Of a stretch of 64,000 nt of DNA, positions 1 to 10,955 are shown one piece after another (positions within the stretch are counted from its first letter, which is position 1; each line of letters opens with the position of its first letter). This DNA comes from Macrostomum hystrix. Lineage: Eukaryota > Platyhelminthes > Macrostomidae. The notes below the pieces were generated by a model that worked only from the letters and a program-made list of their open reading frames with translations, ran no database searches and was not told the DNA's origin. Both the position numbers and the translations under genes were made by a program. Location of the stretch: NCBI GenBank assembly GCA_950097015.1, contig CATNEN010000041.1:2087501-2151500 (forward strand), given 5' to 3'.

Positions 1-625
1 CACTCGCTACTCTTCTCAATGTACACTGCCATCACCCAGTCTGAACCGGGAAACTGATAAACAAATCACTCGCTACTCTTCTCAATGTACACTGCCATCA
101 CCCAGTCTGACCCGGGAAACTGATAAACAAACCACTCGCTACTCTTCTCAATGTACACTGCCATCACCCAGTCTGACCCGGGAAACTGGTAAACAAACCA
201 CTCGCTACTCTTCTCAATGTACACTGCCATCACCCAGTCTGACCCGGGAAACTGGTAAACAAACCACTCGCTACTCTTCTCAATGTACACTGCCATCACC
301 CAGTCTGACCCGGGAAACTGATAAACAAACCACTCGCTACTCTTCTCAATGTACACTGCCATCACCCAGTCTGACCCGGGAAACTGATAAACAAACCACT
401 CGCTACTCTTCTCAATGTACACTGCCATCACCCAGTCTGACCCGGGAAACTGATAAACAAACCACTCGCTACTCTTCTCAATGTACACTGCCATCACCCA
501 GTCTGACCCGGGAAACTGGTAAACAAACCACTCGCTACTCTTCTCAATGTACACTGCCATCACCCAGTCTGACCCGGGAAACTGATAAACAAACCACTCG
601 CTACTCTTCTCAATGTACACTGCAC
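1..625. repeat. 66-bp minisatellite in RyR intron 5
   Basis: About 9.5 tandem copies of a 66-bp unit containing cactcgctactcttctcaat. Copies differ by a few substitutions such as gataaac/ggtaaac. The unit is a multiple of three, so one minus frame stays open through the array; it is not coding. The array begins before position 1. Confidence 0.95.
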
Positions 626-689
626 ACCAAACAGTGGATTTCGGCAATATCAATGCTAAATGATTAATGATATTAAAAAAATAACTAAC

Positions 690-1636
690 CGTGAGGTTGC
701 TCTTCCAGTCCAACGTCGAAAGCTAGCTTGTCCCTTGAGCTCGAAGTAGTCAAGCAGGTAAGATACTGTGAATAGAAATAAGGCATCAATAAAATGTGCG
801 TACACTATCAATTATCCTTGTGAGCTCATACTAATTCGAATCTCACCATGGAGCTGGCGTGATGCCTGAGCAGGATGGCGTGGCCGTACAGCAGGGTCTT
901 GTGACCCGACTGGCCAGAATCCTGCAATGACAAACGTTGAAGGCATTCCGGTTTTGATTAGACTGAAGTCTGACGGCTGTTGAAGTTCGAGACATTTAAA
1001 AGTCCAAATTCGTTAAAAATCGAGTGCTCACCACGTTGCTCTTGGACGAAACCATCTCCTGCAGGGCGCGCACAGACAGCGCCTTCTCAAGGACGAACTT
1101 GCATACCGAGAAGTCTGGCGGCACATCCTGCACGTTTCGCGAGAGAAAACTGATTGCCGAGAATTTTCATTTGGGGTTGGGTAGATCAAAGTATTGAAGG
1201 ACCACACATGGGGTAGAAGGTGATGCATTGAAGGACCACAGCGGGGTAGATAGTGATGCATTGAAGGACCACAGCGGGGTAGATAGTGATGCATTGAAGG
1301 ACCACAGCGGGGTAGATGGTGATGCATTGAAGGACCACAGCGGGGTAGATGGTGATGCATTGAAGGACCACAGCGGCTCACCTTGTTAGAGAGGTTCTCC
1401 AGATAGCACATCCGGTTGCCGAAGCCCTGAGCAGCCAGCGAGACGCGCTGTGAGTTGCCGCTGGCATTGTGGATAATGCAGCTCAGGCTGAGCAGGTCGT
1501 CCTGGATGAGAGATTGAGCAGGTTTCCGAGTTTTTGCTGGCTAAGCATGTCTATGGCTTGAAATGAGTATGTCTATTGAAATGAGTGAACTCACCGTCCT
1601 CAGAAATGATGTGTCTTCGTCTGATTCGCCCTCCAT
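690..1636 (-). CDS. RyR: Ryanodine receptor, first five coding exons (5' partial gene; continues left of window)
   Basis: Encodes the cytoplasmic N-terminal beta-trefoil region of the ER/SR calcium-release channel. Exons on the minus strand: 1636-1595, 1501-1382, 1127-1032, 921-847 and 765-690, all with GT/AG borders; the first four are in phase 0 and the fifth ends in phase 1 at GTTAGT. The product starts [14 protein letters not shown]. It continues through [47 protein letters not shown] and [11 protein letters not shown]. These blocks match the first ~110 residues of animal ryanodine receptors in order and spacing; inositol trisphosphate receptors are related but lack this exact set. The start was chosen because the ATG lies 3 nt after a 3' splice site and gives the family's short acidic leader before FLRT. 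Introns here hold minisatellites. The next exon is not visible in positions 1-689. Confidence 0.9.
1194..1378. repeat. 33-bp minisatellite in RyR intron 2
   Basis: About 5.6 copies of a 33-bp unit with core gaaggaccacagcggggtag. The last partial unit runs directly into the splice donor of RyR exon 2 at 1381. Confidence 0.95.
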
Positions 1637-1651
1637 GCCCTGAAGTTTGAT
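1637..1651 (-). promoter_or_regulatory. 3' splice site 3 nt before the RyR start codon
   Basis: On the minus strand the sequence reads cgcatcaaacttcag followed by GGC and the ATG at 1636. No coding sequence is evident upstream, so this is a candidate spliced-leader acceptor or the end of a 5' UTR intron. Confidence 0.45.
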
Positions 1652-1789
1652 GCGGCATTAGGATATTTCAGCCCTGTTAACAGAATGCACTTTTCTGGGC
1701 CAATGTAAAGCCGCAGTGGGAAACAGTGGCATAGCAGGTGACAAATTGAAGGCCCACTGTCTAGAGGGAGATCAGTGCATCCTGGGCAG

Positions 1790-1934
1790 CTGCGTACAGC
1801 TGTCACAGGGTCATTGTGGGGTGGAGAATGCTCAGTGCGTTCTGTACTGTGTACAGCTGTCACAGGGTCATTGTGGGTTGGAGAATGCTCAGTGCGTTCT
1901 GTACTGTGTACAGCTGTCACAGGGTCATTGTTGG
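1790..1934. repeat. 57-bp direct repeat upstream of RyR
   Basis: About 2.5 copies of a 57-bp unit containing tacagctgtcacagggtcat, 150 to 300 bp upstream of the RyR start codon. Confidence 0.9.
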
Positions 1935-3744
1935 GTAAAAAAGTAAGTAAATGTAGTAGGCTAATTTGAATCCGTGCTAAAAATATGTTACGTATATGCT
2001 TATAATATTAGACTTATTCGATTTGTTTAAAATGTAAAAATATACTGCGTATACATCCAGCGTATTTGGGAAAATTACTATAAATAGAGACAGAAGGGAC
2101 TGAAGATAGCGAACCGTTTCGTGCCCATAATTAGAAACAGTTCAATTCTCCTCGTGAGCAATCTTACAAAAGCCTTACTTATTTCTAAAGTAAGTGGAAG
2201 CCGTTGAAACCGATCCGGGGAAGCCCGAGTACAGACTGGCCAGAGAGCCTGAATTACCTGACAAAACTTGTCTGAATCACCTGAGAGCATTGTCTCCAGA
2301 TCTAACTAGATTTAATATCTAGAATATTACTGGCAGGAGGCCAGAAATATCGTGACAAAGAGCCACGCTACCCAAACTATCTGTAGTTTGTATCAGTCCA
2401 CCCGGGGTGTGGTATAATGTATAGGTCACTTTAAGTGACTGAAGGCAGTAAATAAGGAGTTTAGGCCAACCATTTACAGTATGCATTATTAAAGGAGGAG
2501 AGTTTGAACTACTAGAGAAGTGCAATTAAGAAGAAGCACTACAACATAAATAAAGTAAAAAGGAAAGCAAGCCGGTCACCTTGAAAGTACCGAGACAGCC
2601 GACACCTGGCGATGAAGCGAGTACGAAACCGGACTCACGATTTGCCTAAAGGCGCGAGTCCTCAGCCCAGATTAAAGAGGAAGAAAGCAAAAAGCACCGA
2701 GGAAAGCTGAGCAGTGAAAGTCGGGCAGAGTCCAAACAATTAGTTTCTGCTGCTTTGATTATTGCGATTGTCTAGTTGGAAGAGCAAAGGTGAATTACGT
2801 CCTCTGGCAGCATCAGGTGAACCATTGCCGACCAGCCGGACTGTTGCAGTACTGATGCTGCTGCTGCTGCTGTAGCTCCAGATTCGAACCGGCCGGTTTA
2901 TCACCAAGCTGGCGCTTTAGGCCTGGAGGGGGAAGGAAAAGCGGCCGGCTGGGTTACAGAGGCCAGGAGGATGCGCGCACAATGGTCCCACAAGACACAG
3001 AACGGCCTTTACCTCGCAGCTTCGATCGCTCCGCGGTGAGGTAAAGTTTCCAGGAATTCTCGGACTTGCCTGGGATTGCGCAGCGCAATGGGCCACCGCT
3101 GCTGCTGCAGTTGCACTCCTCAGTGGCGCAGATCCGCAGACACTGCGCGGCTGTACCTCCTGTTGCCGAGTGACGAAGAAGCCACTCAAGTCCTAGCCGC
3201 TGGCTGCTGTCTGCCCGCCAGCCCCTCAGTGTACATGGATGAGCGGCAGGGCTGGGTGGGACGCGGGCAGAGGAGGGCGGGGCTGAAGGCCAAGCCTGAA
3301 GAAGACGGCTGGGGCAGGCAAGGAGGGGGGCAGGCGACCCGTACAGGGGATCAGCCCTGAGCGCTCCCCTCTCCTCTCCTCCCCCCGCAGAAGTCGCTCG
3401 CCCTCCCCTTTTTCCCAGGCCGGGGCCGCACTCGGATCCCGCTTCAAGCTCTTCAAGCGCACAGCCGCCCCGTGCAGACAGTCGAAATCGGCAGATCAAA
3501 TACTGCAGTGTGTGCGGTGCCCGGCCAGGGAAGGTGAGCTGAAGCACGGGTGGCACGGACCGCAGCTCAAAGCCTATTGGCGCCGATCAAGAGTAATCAC
3601 AATCTAAATCGATACAACTATTGGCCTAGATCGATTAGGATAAATCGAATGCTGTCCAGTCTACTAACAGTAGAATTAGGAAATCATATTCATGAAAATT
3701 TACCGAAATAACCGGTTCAAAAGCGCTAGTTTTCAGTGGAAGGT

Positions 3745-4465
3745 GATGACTCTATATTGATGGAGGCGATTCCCACAGGTCAGTGACGATTCTGTCTATG
3801 GGACAGAGGCGATCCCCACAGGTCAGTGACGATTCTGTCTATGGGACAGAGGCGATCCCCACAGGTCAGTGACGATTCTGTCTATGGGACAGAGGCGATC
3901 CCCACAGGTCAGTGACGATTCTGTCTATGGGACAGAGGCGATCCCCACAGGTCAGTGACGATTCTGTCTATGGGACAGAGGCGATCCCCACAGGTCAGTG
4001 ACGATTCTGTCTATGGGACAGAGGCGATTCCCACAGGTCAGTGACGATTCTGTCTATGGGACAGAGGCGATCCCCACAAGTCAGTGACGATTCTGTCTAT
4101 GGGACAGAGGCGATCCCCACAAGTCAGTGACGATTCTGTCTATGGGACAGAGGCGATCCCCACAGGTCAGTGACGATTCTGTCTATGGGACAGAGGCAAT
4201 CCCCACAGGTCAGTGACGATTCTGTCTATGGGACAGAGGCGATCCCCACAGGTCAGTGACGATTCTGTCTATGGGACAGAGGCGATCCCCACAGGTCAGT
4301 GACGATTCTGTCTATGGGACAGAGGCGATCCCCACAGGTCAGTGACGATTCTGTCTATGGGACAGAGGCGATTCCCACAGGTCAGTGACGATTCTGTTTA
4401 TGGGACAGGCAGGCGATTCCCAGAGGTCAGCGACGATTCTAGAGGGACAGAGGCGATTCCCATAG
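3745..4465. repeat. 43-bp minisatellite
   Basis: About 16 copies of a 43-bp unit with core gattctgtctatgggacaga, nearly identical in the middle and diverged at the right edge, where it grades into the 20-bp array. Confidence 0.95.
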
Positions 4466-4469
4466 GTCA

Positions 4470-4820
4470 GTGACGATTCCAGAGGGACAGTGGCGATTCT
4501 CATATGTCAGTGGCGATTCTCATATGTCAGTGACGATTCTCATATGTCAGTGGCGATTCTCATATGTCAGTGACGATTCTCATATGTCAGTGGCGATTCT
4601 CATGTCAGTGGCGATTCTCATATGTCAGTGGCGATTCTCATATGTCAGTGGCGATTCTCATATGTCAGTGGCGATTCTCATATGTCAGTGGCGATTCTCA
4701 TATGTCAGTGGCGATTCTCATATGTCAGTGACGATTCTCATGTCAGTGGCGATTCTCATATGTCAGTGGCGATTCTCATGTCAGTGGCGATTCCCAGAGG
4801 ACAGAGGCGATTCTAGAGGG
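4470..4820. repeat. 20-bp minisatellite
   Basis: About 16 copies of cagtggcgattctcatatgt with a g/a variant (tggcg/tgacg) and some units shortened by six bases. It shares gtcagtgacgattc with the adjacent 43-bp unit, so it probably arose from a piece of it. Confidence 0.95.
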
Positions 4821-5375
4821 ACAGTGACGATACTCAGATGCAGTGACGATGGTTCCAGAGGGACAGAGACGATTCCCAGAAGACGGCTCGGGCAGTCCAA
4901 GAGTGTCCAGTTTCGGCAATGACAAAAGCAATAAAAGACAATGCAAGGAGCGGAAATTCACGGGCACTGCTCGTTCAGCATGGATGAGAACATCAGCGCA
5001 CCAAGCATCAGTTTTGGAACAATTAATGTATGTCTATTTTAAATAAGCTTCCCCTTAATTAAAAGTAGTAAAATGTAGGATAAAAATAGAGTGCCGAACG
5101 AGTCACTATAAAAGTATGAATAGACTGTTTGACACTGATCTGCATGCATAGCTCATCATAAACTGCACAAAAAATACAAAATAAGCCTAAAATGATTACA
5201 AAGACGCGCATAAAATTTCAACTGGAAATATAATAGAAATCCCAACATCAGCATGCGAACATCCACAGCACCATTGAGCGGCAGAAATTTAAGACACTGA
5301 TTTTAGCTGACATTGTTCTTGGATCAGGCAGACAGCCGCTCAGTATGCTCATTAGCCTGACAACGGGTGTGTGGG

Positions 5376-5850
5376 GCAGAGGGCAAGGGATTGAGGGGGC
5401 AGAGGGCAAGGGATTGAGGGGGCAGAGGGCAAGGGATTGAGGGGGCAGAGGGCAAGGGATAGAGGGGGCAGAGGGGAAGGGATTGAGGGGGCAGAGGGCA
5501 AGGGATTGAGGGGGCAGAGGGCAAGGGATTGAGGGGGCAGAGGGCAAGGGATTGAGGGGGCAGAGGGGAAGGGATTGAGGGGGCAGAGGGCAAGGGATTG
5601 AGGGGGCAGAGGGCAAGGTATTGAGGGGGGCAGAGGGCAAGGGATTGAGGGGGCAGAGGGCAAGGGATAGAGGGGGCAGAGGGCAAGTGATAGAGGGGGC
5701 AGAGGGGAAGGGATAGAGGGGGCAGAGGGCAAGGGATAGAGGGGGCAGATGGCAAGGGATTGAGGGGGCAGAGGGCAAGGGATTGAGGGGGCAGAGGGCA
5801 AGGGATTGAGGGGGCAGAGGGGAAGGGATTAAGGGGCCAGAGGGGGACAG
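5376..5850. repeat. 23-bp G-rich minisatellite
   Basis: About 20 copies of a 23-bp unit made of a GGGGG run, CAGA, GGG, CAA, GGG and ATTGA. Variants are ggat(t/a)ga and ggca/ggga. Every unit has three or more runs of at least three guanines on the plus strand. Confidence 0.95.
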
Positions 5851-6344
5851 AATGGGAATCAGCAGGTCCTTGAAACAGCTAGCATGGGATTTGAAATCGT
5901 TCGCACAAGTAATGAAAATGGCAGACCAAAGCAGCTTTATTTACAAAATTGTGGGACTACAAATGTAAATACGAGCGTAGAAATATGAATATGTACAAGC
6001 GACTCAGGCAGTATAAATAACAATGTTGATTAGCGACATGAGCAGCCGTGGGGAGGGGGAAATGCAGAGGTTAGGGGGGTGACGACATGCGAAGGGAAAG
6101 CAAATTAGCGAACATGATAACTGACAAGCTGGCATGCGAATCAACGGCAGATACTGCTACTGCCTGAATACTATTATAGTACAAAGGAAATAGAAAACAA
6201 TGACTCGGAAATGTACAGTGATTGAACAGACTGTCAGTAAAACAGTTCCCTGAAGATCCGCCAACTCTAAAAGATAGCTCAACAGCTAGGACTCAGCATG
6301 CTGGCGACAGACCTGGAAATGCTCAACAACCGCTTGCGTGCCTG

Positions 6345-7482
6345 ACTCCTGACCCTTCAGTGTGTCCAGCAATGACCCCTGACCCTACAGTGTGTCCAGC
6401 AATGACCCCTGACCCTACAGTGTGTCCAGCAATGACCCCTGACCCTACAGTGTGTCTAGCAATGACCCCTGACCCTACAGTGTGTCCAGCAATGACCCCT
6501 GACACTTGTGTGTCCAGCAATGACCCCTGACCCTACAGTGTGTCCAGCAATGACCCCTGACCCTTCAGTGTGTCCAGCAATGACCCCTGACCCTACAGTG
6601 TGTCCAGCAATGACCCCTGACCCTACAGTGTGTCCAGCAATGACCCCTGACCCTACAGTGTGTCCAGCAATGACCCCTGACACTTGTGTGTCCAGCAATG
6701 ACCCCTGACCCTACAGTGTGTCCAGCAATGACCCCTGACCCTACAGTGTGTCCAGCAATGACCCCTGACACTTGTGTGTCCAGCAATGACCCCTGACCCT
6801 ACAGTGTGTCCAGCAATGACCCCTGACCCTACAGTGTGTCCAGCAATGACCCCTGACCCTTCAGTGTGTCCAGCAATGACCCCTGACCCTACAGTGTGTC
6901 CAGCAATGACCCCTGACCCTACAGTGTGTCCAGCAATGACCCCTGACCCTACAGTGTGTCCAGCAATGACCCCTGACCCTACAGTGTGTCCAGCAATGAC
7001 CCCTGACCCTACAGTGTGTCCAGCAATGACCCCTGACACTTGTGTGTCCAGCAATGACCCCTGACCCTACAGTGTGTCCAGCAATGACCCCTGACCCTAC
7101 AGTGTGTCCAGCAATGACCCCTGACCCTTCAGTGTGTCCAGCAATGACCCCTGACCCTACAGTGTGTCCAGCAATGACCCCTGACCCTTCAGTGTGTCCA
7201 GCAATGACTCCCGACCCTTCAGTGTGTCCAGCATTGACCCCTGACCCTTCAGTGTGTCCAGCATTGACCCCTGACCCTTCAGTGTGTCCAGCAATGACCT
7301 CTGACCCTTCAGTGTGTCCAGCAATGACCTCTGACCCTTCAGTGTGTCCAGCATTGACTCCTGACCCTTCAGTGTGTCCAGCATTGACCCCTGACCCTTC
7401 AGTGTGTCCAGCATTGACTCCTGACCCTTCAGTGTGTCCAGCAATGACCCCTGACCCTTCAGTGTGTCCAGCATTGACCCCC
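6345..7482. repeat. 30-bp minisatellite
   Basis: About 38 copies of a 30-bp unit with core gtgtccagcaatgacccctg. A shorter variant unit carrying cacttgtgtgtc recurs at about 6500, 6680, 6770 and 7035. The right end (7200-7480) is enriched in cccttcag and cattgac variants. All six frames stay open over long stretches; not coding. Confidence 0.95.
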
Positions 7483-8075
7483 TCAGCGCGGCTTGGCAAG
7501 CAAAGTACACACAATGCGGGACTCGCGCAGATCAAAGAACGGTACCGCAGGGTAGTGATGCAATGAAGCGCGGCAGGTCGCACAATAAAAAAGTACAGTT
7601 AAGTGACTGACAGACATACGATAATTCGAGTCAATATATGAGTAAATCGACAGGTAAAAATCATCACTAAAGTTGATAATAAAACGATTTGGTAAAAGGA
7701 AGACGATTCAGTCGTCAGAGCTAAAGCTACAGGGAGGGCGGAGGCCGGTCAGCTTGATTCCGTGGCCTCAAAATTCGCAGCTCAAAATGGCAAAAATGTG
7801 CATGCAGGGAATGTGGCGGCGAAAATTTGATTATAAGAGTAAAGAAAAACTATCGCCAGCCTTAAGAACATTAAAACAATGCAGAGCTCAACCAAAACAG
7901 ACAGTTAAATATAAAACAGCAAGCATCTGTGTGTACCATCGCCACTGCCAGAGGTGAGCGGCAGTGACAAGTCTGAGAAAAAAGCTATGCAAATTTTGGT
8001 ATGCGAGGTTGTTATTATAAACTATGGATTCAATTTGAGCAGTCAGATACGGCAGCAGGCGATATGCTCGCAGCC

Positions 8076-10955
8076 TCACAGCTCGGACAGTAGGCGCATG
8101 GACGCATCGCTGTTGGCAGTCTTGATGGCAGCCAGAGGCAGGCCGCTGTTGTTCCTGCGCAGCGTGAGAGCCTGGCTGTGCAGTTCGCTGGCGTAGGTCT
8201 TCGCCGCGCTGCTGGACACGGCGTAGGCGGCTGCCAGAGAGTGCGAGCTGGTGGAATTCAGCTTGTTTAAGTGCTCCTGCGATGGCAGCGGCCTCCGGGT
8301 TGAGTTTGTGACGGACCTGACGCTGCCGCTGCTGCCGCGCAGCTTGTCCTCCTTGGCGATGCGCCTGAAGCCCAGATAGTCCAGCGGCTGGCTGGGCGGC
8401 GCCTCCTCCAGGCAGGGCGCCACGCAGCCGGGATTGGCTGCCAGCTCCAGCTCCAGCTCAGCCATGGTGGGTCGCTTCTCGTGCTCGAAGGTCCAGCAGC
8501 AGGCCATGATGTGGCGCAGCTGCGGGCTGATCTGGGCCGGCAGGCTGTCCAGCAGGGTGTCCCCGCGCTTCACGGCGTCGCAGACTTCCTCGTTGGACCG
8601 GCTGCCGTAGGGGAACTTGCCGAAGGTCACGATCTCGTACAGCACAATGGCGTAGGACCAGACGTCTGACTTGTAAGTAAACAGGCCGTACTGGATGGCC
8701 TCCGGGGACATCCAGCGCACTGGCAGCATGCCGCGCCTGTCAAACCTGCCAGAGGCGAACATTTGAGAACAGCGTGTGAGCTGGGCCCAGAACTTTTTAG
8801 TGAGTCTGCGGACTTAAAGTTTATGCCTTTAGCGTCAGCTAAATTTTGCTTGAAATTGAAGGACTGCCCGCGCCACACCTGAATAAGCTTTACTGACACC
8901 TGTGCCACACTGGACACCCTGTTGATTGAGCCTCACGGACACCTGTGCCACACTGGACACCCTGTTGATTGAGGCATGGCAGCCAGTGAAATGGCGGACC
9001 CCACAGTGCAGCAATGCATGCCAAAGCCTGCCCAGGCCAGCATAACTAACAGCTTATGTCAGACAGCATACAGCATAAATGCCAGAATTAGTGCAAATCC
9101 TGTCAGGGCTGCCCTGTCTGCACTCGCCGCAACCGTGAGCGAAACAGACCAAAATTTCTGTCTGATTTGAAAGCTCGCAAAAGACAAGAATAGAAGGGCT
9201 TATTGCCCGATTAGAGACTGGCTTGCAGAGAAAAACAAGGCGATTTTGTACTTTTAGTGCAATCCGAAGCGAACAAAGCAAACACATTCTTTAGGCCCTG
9301 AAGCATTGTGTTAAAACTGGTGCACTTTAATTAGGCAAATAGTTCTGCAATTGACCCACAATGCGTTCTGGAAATCCCCATATTTCCATGAAAAAACTCC
9401 CATCTTCCAATATATTCAAATCCCACCCTTTTTTACCATAGCAACTTTGCCATCCTAAATCCTAGGAAGCCCTAGCGTCAGCTCGGCGTTCTTTATCAAA
9501 TCCTCTTTCTCTAATTTTAAGTTCCATTCTGCAATCCCGGATTCCATTCTCATTCTCTAATCCAGAATCCTATTCTCTAATCCAGAATCCCATTCTCCAA
9601 CCCCGAATCCCATTATCTAATCAAGAATCCCATTCTCTAACCCCGAATCCCATTCTCTAATCCAGAATCCTATTCTCTAATCCCGAATCCTATTCTCTAA
9701 TCCCGAATCCCATTGCCTAATCCCGAATCCTATTCTCTAATCTAGAATCCTATTCTCTAATCTAGAATCCTATTCTCTAATCTAGAATCCTATTCTCTAA
9801 CCCCGAATCCCATTCTCTAATCTAGAATCCCATTCTCTAATCTAGAATCCTATTCTCTAATCCCGAATCCTATTCTCTAATCTAGAATCCTATTCTCTAA
9901 TCTAGAATCCTATTCTCTAATCCCGAATCCCATTCTCTATTCCAGAATCCCATTCTCTAATCCTGAATCACACTTTCTAATCCCGAATCACACTTTCTAA
10001 TCCCGAATCCCATTTTCTAATCCCAAATCCTATTCTCTAATCCCGAATCCCATTTTCAAATCCCAAATCCTATTCTCTAATCCCGAATCCCATTTTCTAA
10101 TCCCGAACCTAATCGCTGTCCAGCCTCTCACCTGTAGTAATCTTTCTTGTCGCTGACCTCCCTGGCCAGGCCAAAGTCGCAGATCTTGATGCTGAGCTTG
10201 TCAGTGACCAGGCAGTTGCGCAGGGCCACATCCCGGTGGATGTACTTGACGCTGTGCAGGTAGTCCAGGCCCCTGGCAATGTCTATGGCAAAGCTTGTGA
10301 GGGTGGTCGGCAGGCTGGCGGAGAACTCGCCGGGCTCCCTGGCCTGGACTCGCCTGGAGATGAGGTAGGTCTTGAGGTCGCCGTGCAGGCACATCTCCAT
10401 GATGGCGTAGAAGGGCTCGTCTTGAGTGGTCACGGCCAGCAGGCAGACGATGTTGGGGTGCTCAAACTGGCGCATGAGGGTGGCCTCGCTCAGGAAGGTG
10501 CACTTCTCGGTGATGCTGGCCGTGTCCCGCAGGGACTTCAAGGCGCACGGAATCCACTGGGTCTTCAGCAGCACCTCGCCGCCAAATACGATGCCGAATG
10601 CGCCCTCGCCCAGCTTTCGGTTGATGGACACCCGGTCCCTCGGCAGCTCGATGTCAGCCAGGCGCTGCTTCAGCTCCATGAACGGCTCGTCCAGAATCAT
10701 CTGGCGCTTCATCTGCTGGTGGTTGACGTAGCGGAAGCCCACAACGGCCACCACCACCACCAGGATGATGAAGAAGAGGATGACAGAGAAGGTGAAGATG
10801 AGGTTGACCTTCTGGCAGTCCAGGTCGGGCATGCGCAGCAGAGTGCGGATGAAGTCGTTCCAGCCGCAGGAGCCGCGGGCCAGCCGCTCGATGAACTTGA
10901 ACTTCGTCTTGAAGTCCTTGAAGTCCGAAGCCGCCGAGTTCTGCATCGACCCGTT
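8076..10955 (-). CDS. VKR: VKR exons 8-9: transmembrane span and tyrosine kinase
   Basis: Exon 8 (10955-10132) carries a short juxtamembrane stretch, the span NLIFTFSVILFFIILVVVV, and the kinase through the activation-loop tyrosines. Exon 9 (8745-8076) carries the rest of the kinase (SDVWSYAIVLYEIVTFGKFP, CWTFEHEKRPTM) and a serine-rich tail with DYLGF, a possible phosphotyrosine docking site. The splice falls inside the activation loop, after DYY. All residues expected for an active kinase are present. Confidence 0.93.

Larger units (their letters stand above)
1637..8075. other. Spacer between VKR 3' end and RyR start, with outron or promoter of RyR
   Basis: No coding region with family support was found. 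The stretch 2880-3560 is GC- and CpG-rich against AT-richer flanks, and includes a short CTG run at about 2857-2874. It could hold the RyR promoter or an upstream untranslated exon. The rest is mostly minisatellite (3745-4800, 5376-5850, 6345-7482). 7560-8075 shows nothing recognisable and no clear minus-strand AATAAA for VKR. Confidence 0.5.

Noticed and set aside
66-713. Long minus-strand open frame with a 22-residue repeated peptide
   Set aside because: It is the 66-bp minisatellite read in one frame; only its first part overlaps RyR exon 5, which ends at a splice donor at 690.
2917-3556. Overlapping open frames on both strands in the GC-rich block
   Set aside because: Arginine/serine/alanine-rich composition typical of untranslated CpG-rich DNA; no consistent splice structure or homology seen.
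5248-5801. Proline/leucine-rich repeat proteins on the minus strand
   Set aside because: Three frames are open at once because the 23-bp G-rich unit lacks stops on that strand; no start, signal or family support.
6222-7583. Threonine/proline-type repeat proteins on both strands
   Set aside because: A 30-bp period keeps many frames open on both strands; typical of a minisatellite, not of a gene.
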